Shown: positions 1 through 9,057 of the stretch, one piece after another
Position numbering within the stretch: position 1 is the first letter of the stretch
Layout of the letters: each line of letters begins with the position of its first letter
NCBI GenBank assembly: GCA_024206195.1
Contig: JAAGZO010000387.1
Coordinates: forward strand, 1 to 64,000
Length of the DNA: 64,000 bases
Reading direction: 5' to 3'
Source: a bacterium
GTDB taxonomy: Archaea > Nanoarchaeota > Nanoarchaeia > Woesearchaeales > UBA10216
Translations under genes and position numbers: made by a program
Notes under the pieces: model-generated
Database searches by the model: none
What the model saw: only the letters and a program-made list of their open reading frames with translations
Told to the model about the DNA's origin: nothing

Positions 1-158
1 CACGCTTTGCCAAGGTGACACCAACATTATACCAGTATACTTATTACTATAGTACACTTCTATGATGGAGGTTATATAAATAGTTTACTCTTTTTTATGA
101 CTTTTATGACTTTTAGAAATGCTTAAAAAGGGTAAATAAGGCTTTACCGACCGAAAAG

Positions 159-178
159 TTTATATACTACTAAGTAGT
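159..178 (+). promoter_or_regulatory. Leaderless promoter with palindromic operator
   Basis: An archaeal TATA box, TTTATATA, lies at 159-166, preceded by an A-rich BRE-like stretch. Its centre is about 27 nt before the ATG at 190, so transcription should begin at or next to the start codon. A near-perfect 13-nt palindrome, ACTACTAAGTAGT (166-178), sits between the TATA box and the start, where a bound repressor would block RNA polymerase. Confidence 0.6.
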
Positions 179-189
179 TATAACAAACT

Positions 190-582
190 ATGACAGAAGA
201 ACAAGAACCAACACGGATAGTAGAGAAGTTTTTAAAATTTGTTCTAAGTGAAGATCCAATAAAAAAAGAACGCTTCAAAGAAGCATGGAATTTTTCAATA
301 GAGTCTGCACTTTATGATACAAATGTGAAAAAACATATTGAAAATGGAAATATCACTGAAGATGATCATATTATAAATACTTATGTTAACCTGTATGTAA
401 ACGAACATAATAAAGGTAAATTTCAAGCAGGAGATAGTGGAAAAACAATGGAAGCTAGAATTAACGCGGTTCTTCCTTTTGCATTCAAAGAAGCTGCAGA
501 AACATTAGGTATTACAGCAGAAAGAGTAGCACAAAGCTATCATAAGGTTGTTGAACACACCGTTACAACCTATGATTCATAG
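190..582 (+). CDS. Small cytoplasmic protein of unknown function
   Basis: This 130-residue protein has no signal peptide, no membrane segment and no cysteines. It is rich in K, E and N and looks mainly helical. A short helix-turn-helix-like stretch, LGITAERVAQSYHKVVE, near residues 105-121 could bind DNA but is too weak for a confident call. The ATG follows a strong leaderless promoter with a palindromic operator, and no ribosome binding site is present, as expected for a leaderless transcript. The gene stands alone, with a convergent minus-strand lipoprotein gene 19 nt downstream. I do not recognise the family. Gene reality is well supported by the promoter and normal composition; function is unknown. 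Confidence 0.7.
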   Translation: MTEEQEPTRIVEKFLKFVLSEDPIKKERFKEAWNFSIESALYDTNVKKHIENGNITEDDHIINTYVNLYVNEHNKGKFQAGDSGKTMEARINAVLPFAFKEAAETLGITAERVAQSYHKVVEHTVTTYDS

Positions 583-601
583 AAAAAAAATAAAAAAATA
601 A

Positions 602-895
602 CTAATTCACTTTGATATAATACCCAAATATGGTATCCTTTATCAGTGTTCCTTTGGCTGTTACTTTATCTCCTTCAGAAGGCAAAGCTGTAGTTGAAAC
701 CGCTATTTTATCTCCATTACTATCTACAAGAGTATAGCCAGACAATTGCCCTATCTTAATTGAGTTCTCTGCAGTTCCTGATACTGATACAGTCTTTCCT
801 TCATAATCTGCACTTTTAATCTCAGCTACAGTCTGACCGCATCCTGATAGGACTAACAAAGAAAACAAAGCCAACACCATAATTATTTGTTTCAT
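602..895 (-). CDS. Small lipoprotein with predicted OB-fold
   Basis: The 97-residue product starts with a lipoprotein signal peptide; the lipobox LSGC places the lipidated cysteine at residue 19. The mature part reads as a five-strand OB-fold: an opening YEGKTVSVSGTAE strand pair, a central YTLVDSNGDKIAV strand pair, then a GDKVTAKGT strand and a closing aromatic strand. This pattern is typical of small extracytoplasmic OB-fold domains of the tRNA_anti-like/BOF type. It would sit on the outer face of the membrane. It is transcribed alone from a leaderless promoter. The ligand cannot be predicted. Lipoprotein call is strong, the fold moderate. Confidence 0.75.
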   Translation of the reverse strand: MKQIIMVLALFSLLVLSGCGQTVAEIKSADYEGKTVSVSGTAENSIKIGQLSGYTLVDSNGDKIAVSTTALPSEGDKVTAKGTLIKDTIFGYYIKVN

Positions 896-917
896 TCTAT
901 TAAATAATCCATTTTTC

Positions 918-925
918 TTTATAAA
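918..925 (-). promoter_or_regulatory. TATA box for the OB-fold lipoprotein
   Basis: TTTATAAA, centred about 26 nt upstream of the minus-strand ATG at 895, predicts a leaderless transcript. Another TATA-like element, TTTATAAT at 961-968, faces the + strand gene at 1004, whose ATG has a GGGGG-type ribosome binding site. The two genes therefore diverge from this 108-nt interval. Confidence 0.5.
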
Positions 926-1003
926 CCTTTGCTGAATGCATATGATAAAAGAACAAATTTTTTATAATTCAAAAAGAAAATAAACCACCAAGGGGGTATG
1001 TGA

Positions 1004-1444
1004 ATGTCTAAATCAGGAAAACGTCTTAAGTTTTGTTCAAGTCTACTATTAATAGTGGCAATAGTTGTGATTATTTTTGGTGTTTTTTACTGCTTCACGC
1101 CAAAACCTCTTCCTTATCATCTTGACTTCATGGGTATCAGCTTTGAGGAAATACAAGAATTTAACCCGCAGCTAGCTGAATTGCTGATGATTTTTATTAA
1201 ACTAGCAGGAACATGCTTTATTGGATTAGGCATCATTGTTGCAGGAATTGCTTTCGAGCCGTTCAGAAAAGCAGAAAAATGGTCCTGGATTGTAACCTTC
1301 TCAGGATCTATCATTGTTTTGGTTCCTCTGCTAGCAATGACCATCTATGTTGGGGCACTTGCGAAGTGGGTTGTTGCAATAACCTTACTTTTATTACTCA
1401 TAGCACTATTTGTTCCAATAAAAGATTTTTTCAGACATAATTAG
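1004..1444 (+). CDS. Four-helix integral membrane protein
   Basis: This 146-residue protein has four hydrophobic segments (about residues 12-32, 60-83, 92-114 and 118-138). A short loop after helix 1 contains HLDFMGISFEEIQEFNPQLAELL, an amphipathic segment. Helix 3/4 loops carry few charges, and the C-terminus ends in a short basic tail. The start is supported by an AAGGGGG ribosome binding site about 9 nt before ATG. I do not recognise a specific family; it resembles the many small DoxX- or DUF-type four-helix membrane proteins, without a diagnostic motif. It is followed after 36 nt by the leaderless promoter of the next operon, so it is probably its own transcription unit. Confidence 0.7.
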   Translation: MSKSGKRLKFCSSLLLIVAIVVIIFGVFYCFTPKPLPYHLDFMGISFEEIQEFNPQLAELLMIFIKLAGTCFIGLGIIVAGIAFEPFRKAEKWSWIVTFSGSIIVLVPLLAMTIYVGALAKWVVAITLLLLLIALFVPIKDFFRHN

Positions 1445-1449
1445 AAATG

Positions 1450-1457
1450 TTTATATA
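1450..1457 (+). promoter_or_regulatory. TATA box of the glycosidase-like operon
   Basis: TTTATATA is centred about 27 nt before the ATG at 1481, and no Shine-Dalgarno sequence precedes that ATG, so the first gene of the 1481-9044 operon is predicted to be leaderless. Confidence 0.6.
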
Positions 1458-1480
1458 ATGCGTTTGTCAGAGTAGCATAT

Positions 1481-2494
1481 ATGAAAAACGGGGTTATTTT
1501 AGCAGTTTTTTTAGTTGTCCTTTTATTTGGCTGCGGCAAAACAGTTCCAGAAACGCCAGAAAGCGAAAGAGATTTTTTAATGGGCGTTGTTCCAAGCCCT
1601 AAAACAATTCCTGAGACAACATTTGATGATCTGACTGCTGCATACGAAGAAACAGGACAGATTGCAGAAGTCACAATGGTCTGGACAGGGACAAACATTG
1701 GCCAGACTGAAAAACTTAAGCAAAGCAGAACACTTACAGGTCTTGGTGTTTACGGCCTTAAACCCGTACTAACACTCAACTTTGCCACGATAAAAGAGGT
1801 TCAAGGGGTTGGTCTGCAGTATGTTATTGACGCTCCAGAAGGAGCAACTGCAGACCTCTCCAATATTGAATTCAGAAAACTGTGGGTTGATGAAGCCAGG
1901 AGCCTTGCACAGGAATTTGAGCCAGAATATCTTTCTTTAGGCAATGAAATCAATGATTACTTCTACTTAAACCCGGATGAACTTGATGATTATCTTTCTT
2001 TATACGATGAAGCATACGCAGAAATAAAAAAGGTCTCTCCAAAAACAAAGGTTTTTGTTGTTTTCTCATACACTCACTTAATAGCCAATAATCAATGGGA
2101 GCTATTGGATACATTCAATGACCGTGTTGACTTGATTGGGCTAACAACATATCCGTGGAAGCACTTTGAAAGTCCAGAAAACATCACAGCTGATTATTAT
2201 ACAAAGCTCAACAGTTACACAACAAAGCCAATTGCATTCACAGAGATTGGATGGGTATCAAATGCAGAAAGCAAAAGCTCAGAAAGCGAACAGGCTGCAT
2301 TTCTAACAAGATTCATTGAGCTTACAGAAGGAATGGATGTAGAAATGATTCACTGGTTATTCTTACATGAGCCAAAACTAGAAGGTATTGTTGCTTCTGT
2401 TACAAAGCCAGAAACAGCAACAATCTCCTTGAAAAACCGGGATGGTTCTAAAAAAGAGGTGTATGATGTATGGCTTGGGTTAAAGAACTCTTGA
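1481..2494 (+). CDS. Lipoprotein with GH-A-clan glycosidase-like barrel
   Basis: This 337-residue protein has a lipoprotein signal (LLFGCGK, cysteine about residue 18) followed by an (alpha/beta)8-barrel pattern. The family hallmark of clan GH-A glycoside hydrolases is visible: N155-E156 in SLGNEIND at the end of strand 4 (acid/base) and E255 in AFTEIGW at strand 7 (nucleophile). The segment DLIGLTTYPW fits strand 6. The overall pattern resembles GH53-type endo-galactanases, but the substrate cannot be assigned. It is the first gene of a leaderless operon, overlaps the next gene by 25 nt, and has a paralogue two genes downstream. It probably acts on extracellular or cell-wall polysaccharide, or on host or neighbour glycans. 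Confidence 0.8.
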   Translation: MKNGVILAVFLVVLLFGCGKTVPETPESERDFLMGVVPSPKTIPETTFDDLTAAYEETGQIAEVTMVWTGTNIGQTEKLKQSRTLTGLGVYGLKPVLTLNFATIKEVQGVGLQYVIDAPEGATADLSNIEFRKLWVDEARSLAQEFEPEYLSLGNEINDYFYLNPDELDDYLSLYDEAYAEIKKVSPKTKVFVVFSYTHLIANNQWELLDTFNDRVDLIGLTTYPWKHFESPENITADYYTKLNSYTTKPIAFTEIGWVSNAESKSSESEQAAFLTRFIELTEGMDVEMIHWLFLHEPKLEGIVASVTKPETATISLKNRDGSKKEVYDVWLGLKNS

Positions 2495-3651
2495 TAATCT
2501 GTATATTATTACTGGCAGCATTGGTTCTGTTGATTAGCGGTTGTACTCAGGAAACACCAAAAGAGCCGCCAACACCTATTCCAAAAGGAATCTTGGTTGA
2601 TGAAATACCCGCTAACGCAGATGTTCTCTTTGTTTCTATGAGATATGTCTTAAATGACGTTGCTTGTCTGGACGAAAAATACAACATAAAAAAAAGCTTT
2701 CTTAATGATGCTGATTGCAACAAGATAATCTATAATGCTGAATCAAATGTGCTTGCATCTCCGAGACAGTTATATTCTTTGGATGTTGAAACTGGTGATG
2801 TTATTCAGCTGACAAATATTGACTGTGATTTTTCAAGCTCAAAGACAATTGATTCTACAAGGATAATGGCAATAGGCATGTGTTCTGATACTGATGGAGA
2901 TGGAATTATGAGCACCAATGATAAGCCAGAGATTTATTTAGTAGATTTAGCAGAAAAAAGTACAGATTGCTTAACCTGTGAGCTGGGCCTTAGATCAATA
3001 AACAACCCAGATTATTCTATAGCTAATAAAAAAATTGTTTTCTCAGCACAGAGAAAGGATAAGTTCCATAATTATTTGTTCACATTGGATTTAGACAAGA
3101 ACCTGAAACAGATAACAAACAATGAGGAATATATGGATTTTGACTGCTCGTGGTCAGAAGATGGAGAAAAAATTGTATTTAGCAGCCTTCCTATGCCCTT
3201 TCTTTCAAAGCCTTCAGAAGTCTGGATAACGGATGCAGATGGAAGCAACCAGGAAAAGATGACAGACAGCGGACCTAACCCTAATGATGAAGGGCCACAT
3301 GGCCCATATCCAATTGGGATTGATGCTGACCCTGACTTTAGCCCTGACAACCAAAAAATTGTTTTCTCAAGGCTAAAAACAGGAAAAGAAAACCCGCCGT
3401 TTGGAGTTTATGAATTAACTGTTGTTGATGTCAACACAAAAGAGATAACTAAATTAGATTCCAGTTATGCAAACATGATACCTGAATGGAAAGAACAAGG
3501 AATTATATTTATCAGGCAAAGTGGATCAATGAGTAGTGTGATGGAAAGGAAGGAGGGCATGTATGTCTATAAAGACGGAGTTTTTAAAAATCTGGAGCCA
3601 GAGAATGATGTTTTTCCTATTGGGACTAACGGAGCGAGCTGGATAGAATGA
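2470..3651 (+). CDS. TolB-like beta-propeller lipoprotein
   Basis: The 393-residue product has a lipoprotein signal (LISGCTQE, cysteine about residue 25) and then repeated PD40/TolB-type blades such as WSEDGEKIVFSSLP and DFSPDNQKIVFSRLK. A Ca-binding-type loop, DTDGDGIMSTND, sits near residues 140-152. Paired cysteines in the first third suggest disulfides outside the cell. Propellers of this kind usually bind proteins or glycans rather than catalyse reactions. It overlaps the upstream glycosidase-like gene by 25 nt and the downstream one by 4 nt (ATGA), so the three are translationally coupled and probably act together as a surface glycan-handling set. The start at 2470 gives the only complete signal peptide. 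Confidence 0.75.
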   Translation: MAWVKELLIICILLLAALVLLISGCTQETPKEPPTPIPKGILVDEIPANADVLFVSMRYVLNDVACLDEKYNIKKSFLNDADCNKIIYNAESNVLASPRQLYSLDVETGDVIQLTNIDCDFSSSKTIDSTRIMAIGMCSDTDGDGIMSTNDKPEIYLVDLAEKSTDCLTCELGLRSINNPDYSIANKKIVFSAQRKDKFHNYLFTLDLDKNLKQITNNEEYMDFDCSWSEDGEKIVFSSLPMPFLSKPSEVWITDADGSNQEKMTDSGPNPNDEGPHGPYPIGIDADPDFSPDNQKIVFSRLKTGKENPPFGVYELTVVDVNTKEITKLDSSYANMIPEWKEQGIIFIRQSGSMSSVMERKEGMYVYKDGVFKNLEPENDVFPIGTNGASWIE

Positions 3652-4595
3652 AATTATTGGTTATACTTGTAATCTTAGCAGTGTTTTTCGTAGGTTGCGC
3701 TCAGGAAGAACCGCCTGTAAAAGCAACACCTGACACACTTAAAGGAGTAAGCTTATCTCCAAGAAGTTTTGAAGGGACTGATTTCACAGATTTCTTTGAA
3801 GAAGCAAAGCAGACAGGCAACACAGTGATGTGGGCAGGCGACTGGATGGAGTTAGGAAAAGAAGAAAGCGCTCCAAAAACAGTCACAGGACTTGCAGATG
3901 TATATGATTATGTTCCTTTGATTGAAGGCACATTTCATGACAATGGAAATCTTTTAAGACCTTTGAACGATGCAACAAAAAAACTCTATAAAGATAGTGC
4001 AGTTGCATTCGCTGAAAAAAATAAGCCAGCATATCTTGCACTAGGCATTGAAGTAAACAATGTTTATATTGAAAATCCAGAGGATTTTGAGAAGTTTGTT
4101 CTTTTGTACAACGAAATATATGATGCAGTAAAGGTTGTTTCTCCTGAAACAAAGGTATTCACTGTTTTCCAGCTTGAGAGAATGAAAGGACTTAAACTTT
4201 GGGATATAGAAGAAACTGAAGCTCATTGGGAATTAATTGACCGCTTTAAAACAGACCTCATAGTCTTTACAACATACCCAGGGATATTTTACATGGATCC
4301 TTCAGATATTCCTAATGATCATTATACTGAAATCACTAAGCACACAACAAAACCTATTGGCTTCACAGAAATCGGATGGCATAGTGAAGCAAGTCCACAG
4401 GGCTGGGAGAGCAGTGATGCAGAGCAAGCAGAATTCATTGAAAAATTCTTTACACTTACAAAAGATCTAAACGTAAAAATAACTATTTGGAGTTTTATGT
4501 ACGATCTTGACGGAATGGAGCCATTTAGAAGCATGGGCCTGCGCCGCAGTGACGGAAGCGCAAAACCAGCGTGGGATGCTTGGCTTAAAGAATAA
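3648..4595 (+). CDS. GH-A-like lipoprotein paralogue with altered active site
   Basis: This 315-residue lipoprotein (FFVGCAQE) is a clear paralogue of the 1481-2494 product: SPRSFEGTDF matches SPKTIPETTF, and VVSPETKVFTVF matches KVSPKTKVFVVF. The strand-4 acid/base E135 is kept, but the preceding Asn of the GH-A signature is isoleucine (GIEVNN instead of GNEIND). The strand-7 E241 remains in GFTEIGWHSE. Loss of the Asn that normally contacts the substrate 2-hydroxyl suggests changed specificity, low activity or a binding-only role. It is coupled to the upstream propeller gene by a 4-nt overlap and followed after 18 nt by a large surface-protein gene. Confidence 0.78.
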   Translation: MKLLVILVILAVFFVGCAQEEPPVKATPDTLKGVSLSPRSFEGTDFTDFFEEAKQTGNTVMWAGDWMELGKEESAPKTVTGLADVYDYVPLIEGTFHDNGNLLRPLNDATKKLYKDSAVAFAEKNKPAYLALGIEVNNVYIENPEDFEKFVLLYNEIYDAVKVVSPETKVFTVFQLERMKGLKLWDIEETEAHWELIDRFKTDLIVFTTYPGIFYMDPSDIPNDHYTEITKHTTKPIGFTEIGWHSEASPQGWESSDAEQAEFIEKFFTLTKDLNVKITIWSFMYDLDGMEPFRSMGLRRSDGSAKPAWDAWLKE

Positions 4596-4613
4596 AACGA
4601 GAGGTGGGGTAAA

Positions 4614-7337
4614 ATGAATGCGAAGAGTGTTCTGTTAGCGTTAGTGCCAGCTTTAATTCTGGTACTCTTAGCGTCAACAAGCGCTGTCCCTAACACACTA
4701 AACATTCAGGGCAGACTTAATGACGCAAGTAGCAATCCCGTGACCGGGGATTATAACCTCACCTTCAGGATCTACGATGAATATAGCGGTAGCTCTGCTC
4801 TCTGGGAGGAATCCCATGATACAAGCATAAGCAGCGGTGTTTATAATTCAATTCTAGGCACAATTACCCCACTAAATCTCGACTTTAGCGAAGCCTATTT
4901 CGTCGGGATAGAGGTTGATTCGGAAGGAGAGATGACTCCCCGAATCAACCTCACTTCTGTTCCTTATGCACACCGTGACTATTATGGAAACTGCTCAACA
5001 GCAGGAAACTGCCCAGAAGTAAGTTACTTGAACCACAACAACGAAGGACCGTTTATTCTTGCAGGAAACACATATACCTTCAAAGCATCAGCATCGCCTT
5101 TATCGCATAATGGTATTGATTATGACCAGAACTTTGATACTGGTGATCATGACACAATGTATCTTATTGCAACAAGAAGCCCTCCTGCAATACAGGTTAT
5201 CAAGGCAGCAACTGAACCGCTTACAGCAACCACTGCGTTTGGAAACAACAGTTTGGGAATAGCCTGCCTTGCTGGTGCAGGTGGTGCAAGAAACATAACA
5301 ATGGTATTCCTAGACAGCGATTTTGACAATGCAACTGATATCTCAGACTGGCTTGATAGTATTGGAGGTTCTCCAAGTTCTACACTGTATTACACAGAGA
5401 GCTACTGGGTTGCACAAGGAGCAAGCAGCAGCTATCAGCTAAACAACACAGACAGCAAATCAATTGTTTCAGGTTATACAGATCCAGCAACATTCAATGC
5501 ATATCCTAATGCAGGAATAACAATATACAATGGAACCGGAAATATAAACACAAATGGAAATATTACAGCAGGAACAATCACAGCAACCCAGGGAATATCA
5601 GCAGCAAGTGGTATTTCAACAACAATAGGAAGCATAACAACTGGAAGCGGAAACTTTATCTCTTCAAATGGTGGTGTTTCTGTAACAGGAAACATATCAA
5701 CAACAACAGGAAGACTATATGCAGGCGGTTCTCATGATTCTCAAATCCAGGATGACCTACAGATTGTTGGGCACCTTTCTGTTGGCAGTGGTTCAAGTGT
5801 TGACTCAACAAAAACCCTCAATGTAAATGAGGTCTTTACAGGCTCTTGGCCTACATTCTCCCAAAGAATGACTGTCAATGCATACCAGACAATCAGGCCA
5901 GATGCTGGTTCAAGTCCGAATATTCAGGGAGCAGCAGTATGGGCAACAACTCTTTTGGACCTTACTAATCAGCCATCAGATGTGTCTTCAGCACAGGTTA
6001 ACTGTTTCTCAGGTGATATGTCGCTAAAAATTTACGGAAACCAAACATTTACAGGCTCTGCTGTTGCAATGTATGTTGCTGTTGGAACAGACCCATCAGA
6101 CCCAATGTATAACGGAACAGTTAATAGTGCTTCTGCTTATGCAGTAACTATTAACCCTAACTATGGTGAATGGGGAACTGTGCAGGGAATGAATGTATTC
6201 ATGCCATCAGCTAATGATGCTGAGATTTCATCAGTAGTTCCATTCTCAAACACCCTGCAGATTGGCGGAACAACTCAAGTAGACACAATACACGGCTTCA
6301 AGTCTGATGGAGCTCAAATGAGTTCTGATGGTGTAATTACAGGAAATCTTTATGATTTCTCTGTATGGGCAATTAGTTTCCAGGATAACAGCGAGATGCA
6401 GGGAACACGATATGGTGTCTACATACAGAATCTAAGCAACACATCATGGTGGGGCTCCTATAATCTTGACAGGGCTTACATTGCAGAAGGATTGTATATT
6501 GGTTCAACAACCGAAGGAATAGCAAATTCATCTTTTGTAATGGATGGCAAGGGAGACCTTTATGTTGATGATGATGCAGGCATTAATGGTGATTTGTTTG
6601 TTGACGGAAACATAACAACAGAAGGGGCTGTTATTGAAAAAGGAGCAGACGTAGCAGAACTATATCATACATTCAATTCCTTCTCTGCAATGAAGTGCGA
6701 AGAATCAGAAGAAGTGATATACAGGGATATTGAAAATCCTGCATTTCCTGCTGAATGCCTAAGCTCCTGCAACCTAAACAACAAATTTGCAGTGTATAAC
6801 CAAAAGAACTGTGAGAAGAAGTGCGAAGATAATGCTGCTTGTATTGACACATGTCTTTCTGAGTTTGAATGGATAGGCCAGAAAAACTGTGATAAAGAGT
6901 GCAATCCAAACAATGAAAGGCCAATAATTGAGGAAGAATATACTGTTTCATTTGAAAGCTGTGAACTTGAAAGCAGTTTCAGTCCAGACTTAGAGCCAGG
7001 AGACGTTGTTTGCATTGACAAAGACAATGCACCATACATCAAGAAGTGCGAAGATTCCTATGACAACAAGGTAATGAGTTGGGTCTCATCAAATCCATCC
7101 TTGATAATTGGTGAGAACGGAATATATCCTGTTATTCTTTCAGGAAAAGGACCTCTAAAGGTTGACTGTTCTGTGCCTATTGAGGTTGGTGATTTGCTTG
7201 CAACATCCAGCATTGGAGGATATGCAAGGAAGTTTGAATCACAAGAGGACTTTGAAAAGAATATAGGAACTGTATTTGCAAAGGCCTTAGAGCCATGCAA
7301 CAGTGGAACAGATGCAATTGAAGCCTGGAAGATGTGA
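4614..7337 (+). CDS. Large secreted surface protein with collar-like ends
   Basis: The 907-residue protein starts with a signal peptide (about 1-25). Residues 30-120 form a domain often seen in bacterial surface proteins: NIQGRLND, DYNLTFRIYDE, TPLNLDF, then MTPRINLTSVPYAHR. The middle is a low-complexity T/G/N/S-rich beta-type region (about 300-400, many NGNI and GSGN turns) and a beta-rich region. The C-terminal 230 residues resemble the tail module of these proteins (GDVVCIDKDN, VGDLLATSSIGGYA, GTVFAKALE), here interrupted by a cysteine-rich insert (about 705-765, with CEKKCEDNAACIDTC). Its GAGGTGGGG ribosome binding site is strong. It is probably an oligomeric fibre or stalk protein. The architecture suggests exchange with bacteria, which is inference. 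Confidence 0.75.
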   Translation: MNAKSVLLALVPALILVLLASTSAVPNTLNIQGRLNDASSNPVTGDYNLTFRIYDEYSGSSALWEESHDTSISSGVYNSILGTITPLNLDFSEAYFVGIEVDSEGEMTPRINLTSVPYAHRDYYGNCSTAGNCPEVSYLNHNNEGPFILAGNTYTFKASASPLSHNGIDYDQNFDTGDHDTMYLIATRSPPAIQVIKAATEPLTATTAFGNNSLGIACLAGAGGARNITMVFLDSDFDNATDISDWLDSIGGSPSSTLYYTESYWVAQGASSSYQLNNTDSKSIVSGYTDPATFNAYPNAGITIYNGTGNINTNGNITAGTITATQGISAASGISTTIGSITTGSGNFISSNGGVSVTGNISTTTGRLYAGGSHDSQIQDDLQIVGHLSVGSGSSVDSTKTLNVNEVFTGSWPTFSQRMTVNAYQTIRPDAGSSPNIQGAAVWATTLLDLTNQPSDVSSAQVNCFSGDMSLKIYGNQTFTGSAVAMYVAVGTDPSDPMYNGTVNSASAYAVTINPNYGEWGTVQGMNVFMPSANDAEISSVVPFSNTLQIGGTTQVDTIHGFKSDGAQMSSDGVITGNLYDFSVWAISFQDNSEMQGTRYGVYIQNLSNTSWWGSYNLDRAYIAEGLYIGSTTEGIANSSFVMDGKGDLYVDDDAGINGDLFVDGNITTEGAVIEKGADVAELYHTFNSFSAMKCEESEEVIYRDIENPAFPAECLSSCNLNNKFAVYNQKNCEKKCEDNAACIDTCLSEFEWIGQKNCDKECNPNNERPIIEEEYTVSFESCELESSFSPDLEPGDVVCIDKDNAPYIKKCEDSYDNKVMSWVSSNPSLIIGENGIYPVILSGKGPLKVDCSVPIEVGDLLATSSIGGYARKFESQEDFEKNIGTVFAKALEPCNSGTDAIEAWKM

Positions 7338-7343
7338 AACTAA

Positions 7344-9044
7344 GTGTTAAATAAAAAATTAAAGCTAACCTGGAAGTTTTTATTAGCTGTAACACTAGTT
7401 TTCATGTTAGCCTGTTCTGTGAATGCGCAAAGCACTTCAGGAACAAGCTACAGCTCAGACAGAATTTCAACAAACAGCGGCAGCAGTAATTCAACTGGAA
7501 ACAGTTATTCAACAGAATCAGCAGTATCACAATCCGTGGTTGGAGAGAGCAGTTCCAGTAATTACAATGCCCAGATTGGTTTCTTTTATACAACAGGAAG
7601 CACAGAAGGAAGTGATCCTCCCAGTCCTGAAGAACAAGCACAATCCAGCGGAGGAGGTTTTGGTGGACTTATCGGCGGAATATTAAAACCAAAGGAACCA
7701 AAACTAGAAGAGCCAAAAGCTGTTGAAAAATATGACTTCACCGCTTTCACATTTGAAGAAGAGACAATATTCAAAACACAGATTATTGCAGGAAAACTAA
7801 AAAATGAAAAGATATTCATTACAAACACAGGCAATCAAGAAATAACCATTACAATTGACTACAGCGATTTCTCTGACTTTGTGTATGTTAAGGAAACAGA
7901 AATAACCTTGGCTGCAGGAGAAACAAGGGAAATAGAGATTGCAATATTCTCAAAGGATGACGAACTCCCAGAGGTATACACTGGAAAAATATACATCAAA
8001 GGCGAAGGCATAGAAAAGACCCTAGCAATTATTGTAGAGGTAAAGGAAAAATATGCGCTCTTTGATGTTGCAGTGTCTATCCCTGAAGAACACAAAGCTG
8101 TAAAGACAGGCAGTTATGTGTTGGCAGAGATCAGTATTTTCAATTTTGGGGATTTAATGCCTGTAGACGTTGAGATTGATTATGAAATACGGGATCTTGA
8201 AGGCAACACAATAGAGTCCAAGCATGAGACAATGGCTGTTGAAGATACTCTGAACATAACAAGAGGTATGAAGGTTCCTTCATATCTAAAGCCAGGAAAA
8301 TACCTGCTGTACACAAAAGTCACATACAATAATCAAACAGCAACCTCTAGTGAATTGTTTGAGGTTGTTGAAAAAGGATTCAATATACTGTTGTATTTAG
8401 CAATTTTCTTCGCAGTGTTGATTACTGTTGTACTCACAGTAGTGTTAATCAGATGGGTGAACAGCAGACCAAGAAAAGAAAAAACAATTACAAAAAAACA
8501 ACTCAAACAGCTGAAAAAAGAATCTGAAAAAATTGCAGCAGAAAAGATCTTTGAAGAGCAAATGAGTGCAAAGATCCAGCAAATAGAAGAGGATCACTCT
8601 GAAAAGAAAGAAGAGAAGCTCTCAGAACTGGATGAACTGGATATTGAGCTAAAAGAAAAAGCCCAGGAATTAGATCAGATGAATGAAGAGTGGGAAACAA
8701 GAAGAGCTGCTGTTGATGAAGATAAAAGAAAGGTAGCTGATACAGAGTTGGATATACAGAAAAAGGTTTCAGATTTCAACAGGCTGGTCAAGAACTTCAC
8801 ATTCATGAAGAGCGTTCCAAGGCATGAGCATCTTGTTCTCAAGGATAGCACAAGGATAAGGAATCTGGAAGAACTTCTATACGCTCTGAAAAGCATTGAC
8901 AACAGAACATTCAGGCATCACCTGAACAAAAGAAGGAATGACTTCAGCAGATTTGCTGAACTGATAGACCAAGGAACAGCAAAAAAACTCAAGAAGGCAA
9001 AAACAAGAGATTCAATGATAAAAATATTAACAGAAAAAAAATAA
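7344..9044 (+). CDS. Transmembrane coiled-coil protein with Ig-like ectodomain
   Basis: The 566-residue protein begins with GTG, six nt after the previous stop, and has a signal peptide (1-28), a Ser/Thr-rich stretch (29-115), two Ig-like beta-sandwich domains (about 130-345) and one TM helix (347-371). Inside the cell follow a Lys/Glu-rich coiled coil (about 385-475) and a C-terminal module with H-x5-R-N-D-F-x-R-F (N532-F534). The ectodomain pattern (tail ..GxYxGxIxIKG..; second domain ..LKPGKYLLYTKV..) matches the ectodomains of the two ATPases at 45768-50729 and 52054-54348. The coiled coil plus tail matches the soluble 278-aa protein at 17886-18722. It looks like a linker between a surface structure and cytoplasmic partners. 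Confidence 0.75.
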   Translation: MLNKKLKLTWKFLLAVTLVFMLACSVNAQSTSGTSYSSDRISTNSGSSNSTGNSYSTESAVSQSVVGESSSSNYNAQIGFFYTTGSTEGSDPPSPEEQAQSSGGGFGGLIGGILKPKEPKLEEPKAVEKYDFTAFTFEEETIFKTQIIAGKLKNEKIFITNTGNQEITITIDYSDFSDFVYVKETEITLAAGETREIEIAIFSKDDELPEVYTGKIYIKGEGIEKTLAIIVEVKEKYALFDVAVSIPEEHKAVKTGSYVLAEISIFNFGDLMPVDVEIDYEIRDLEGNTIESKHETMAVEDTLNITRGMKVPSYLKPGKYLLYTKVTYNNQTATSSELFEVVEKGFNILLYLAIFFAVLITVVLTVVLIRWVNSRPRKEKTITKKQLKQLKKESEKIAAEKIFEEQMSAKIQQIEEDHSEKKEEKLSELDELDIELKEKAQELDQMNEEWETRRAAVDEDKRKVADTELDIQKKVSDFNRLVKNFTFMKSVPRHEHLVLKDSTRIRNLEELLYALKSIDNRTFRHHLNKRRNDFSRFAELIDQGTAKKLKKAKTRDSMIKILTEKK

Positions 9045-9057
9045 AAAGAAAAAAACC

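Noticed and set aside
72..79. TATA-like TTATATAA as another promoter
   Set aside because: No gene starts within a suitable distance on either strand inside the window, and the stronger TATA at 159-166 explains the gene at 190.
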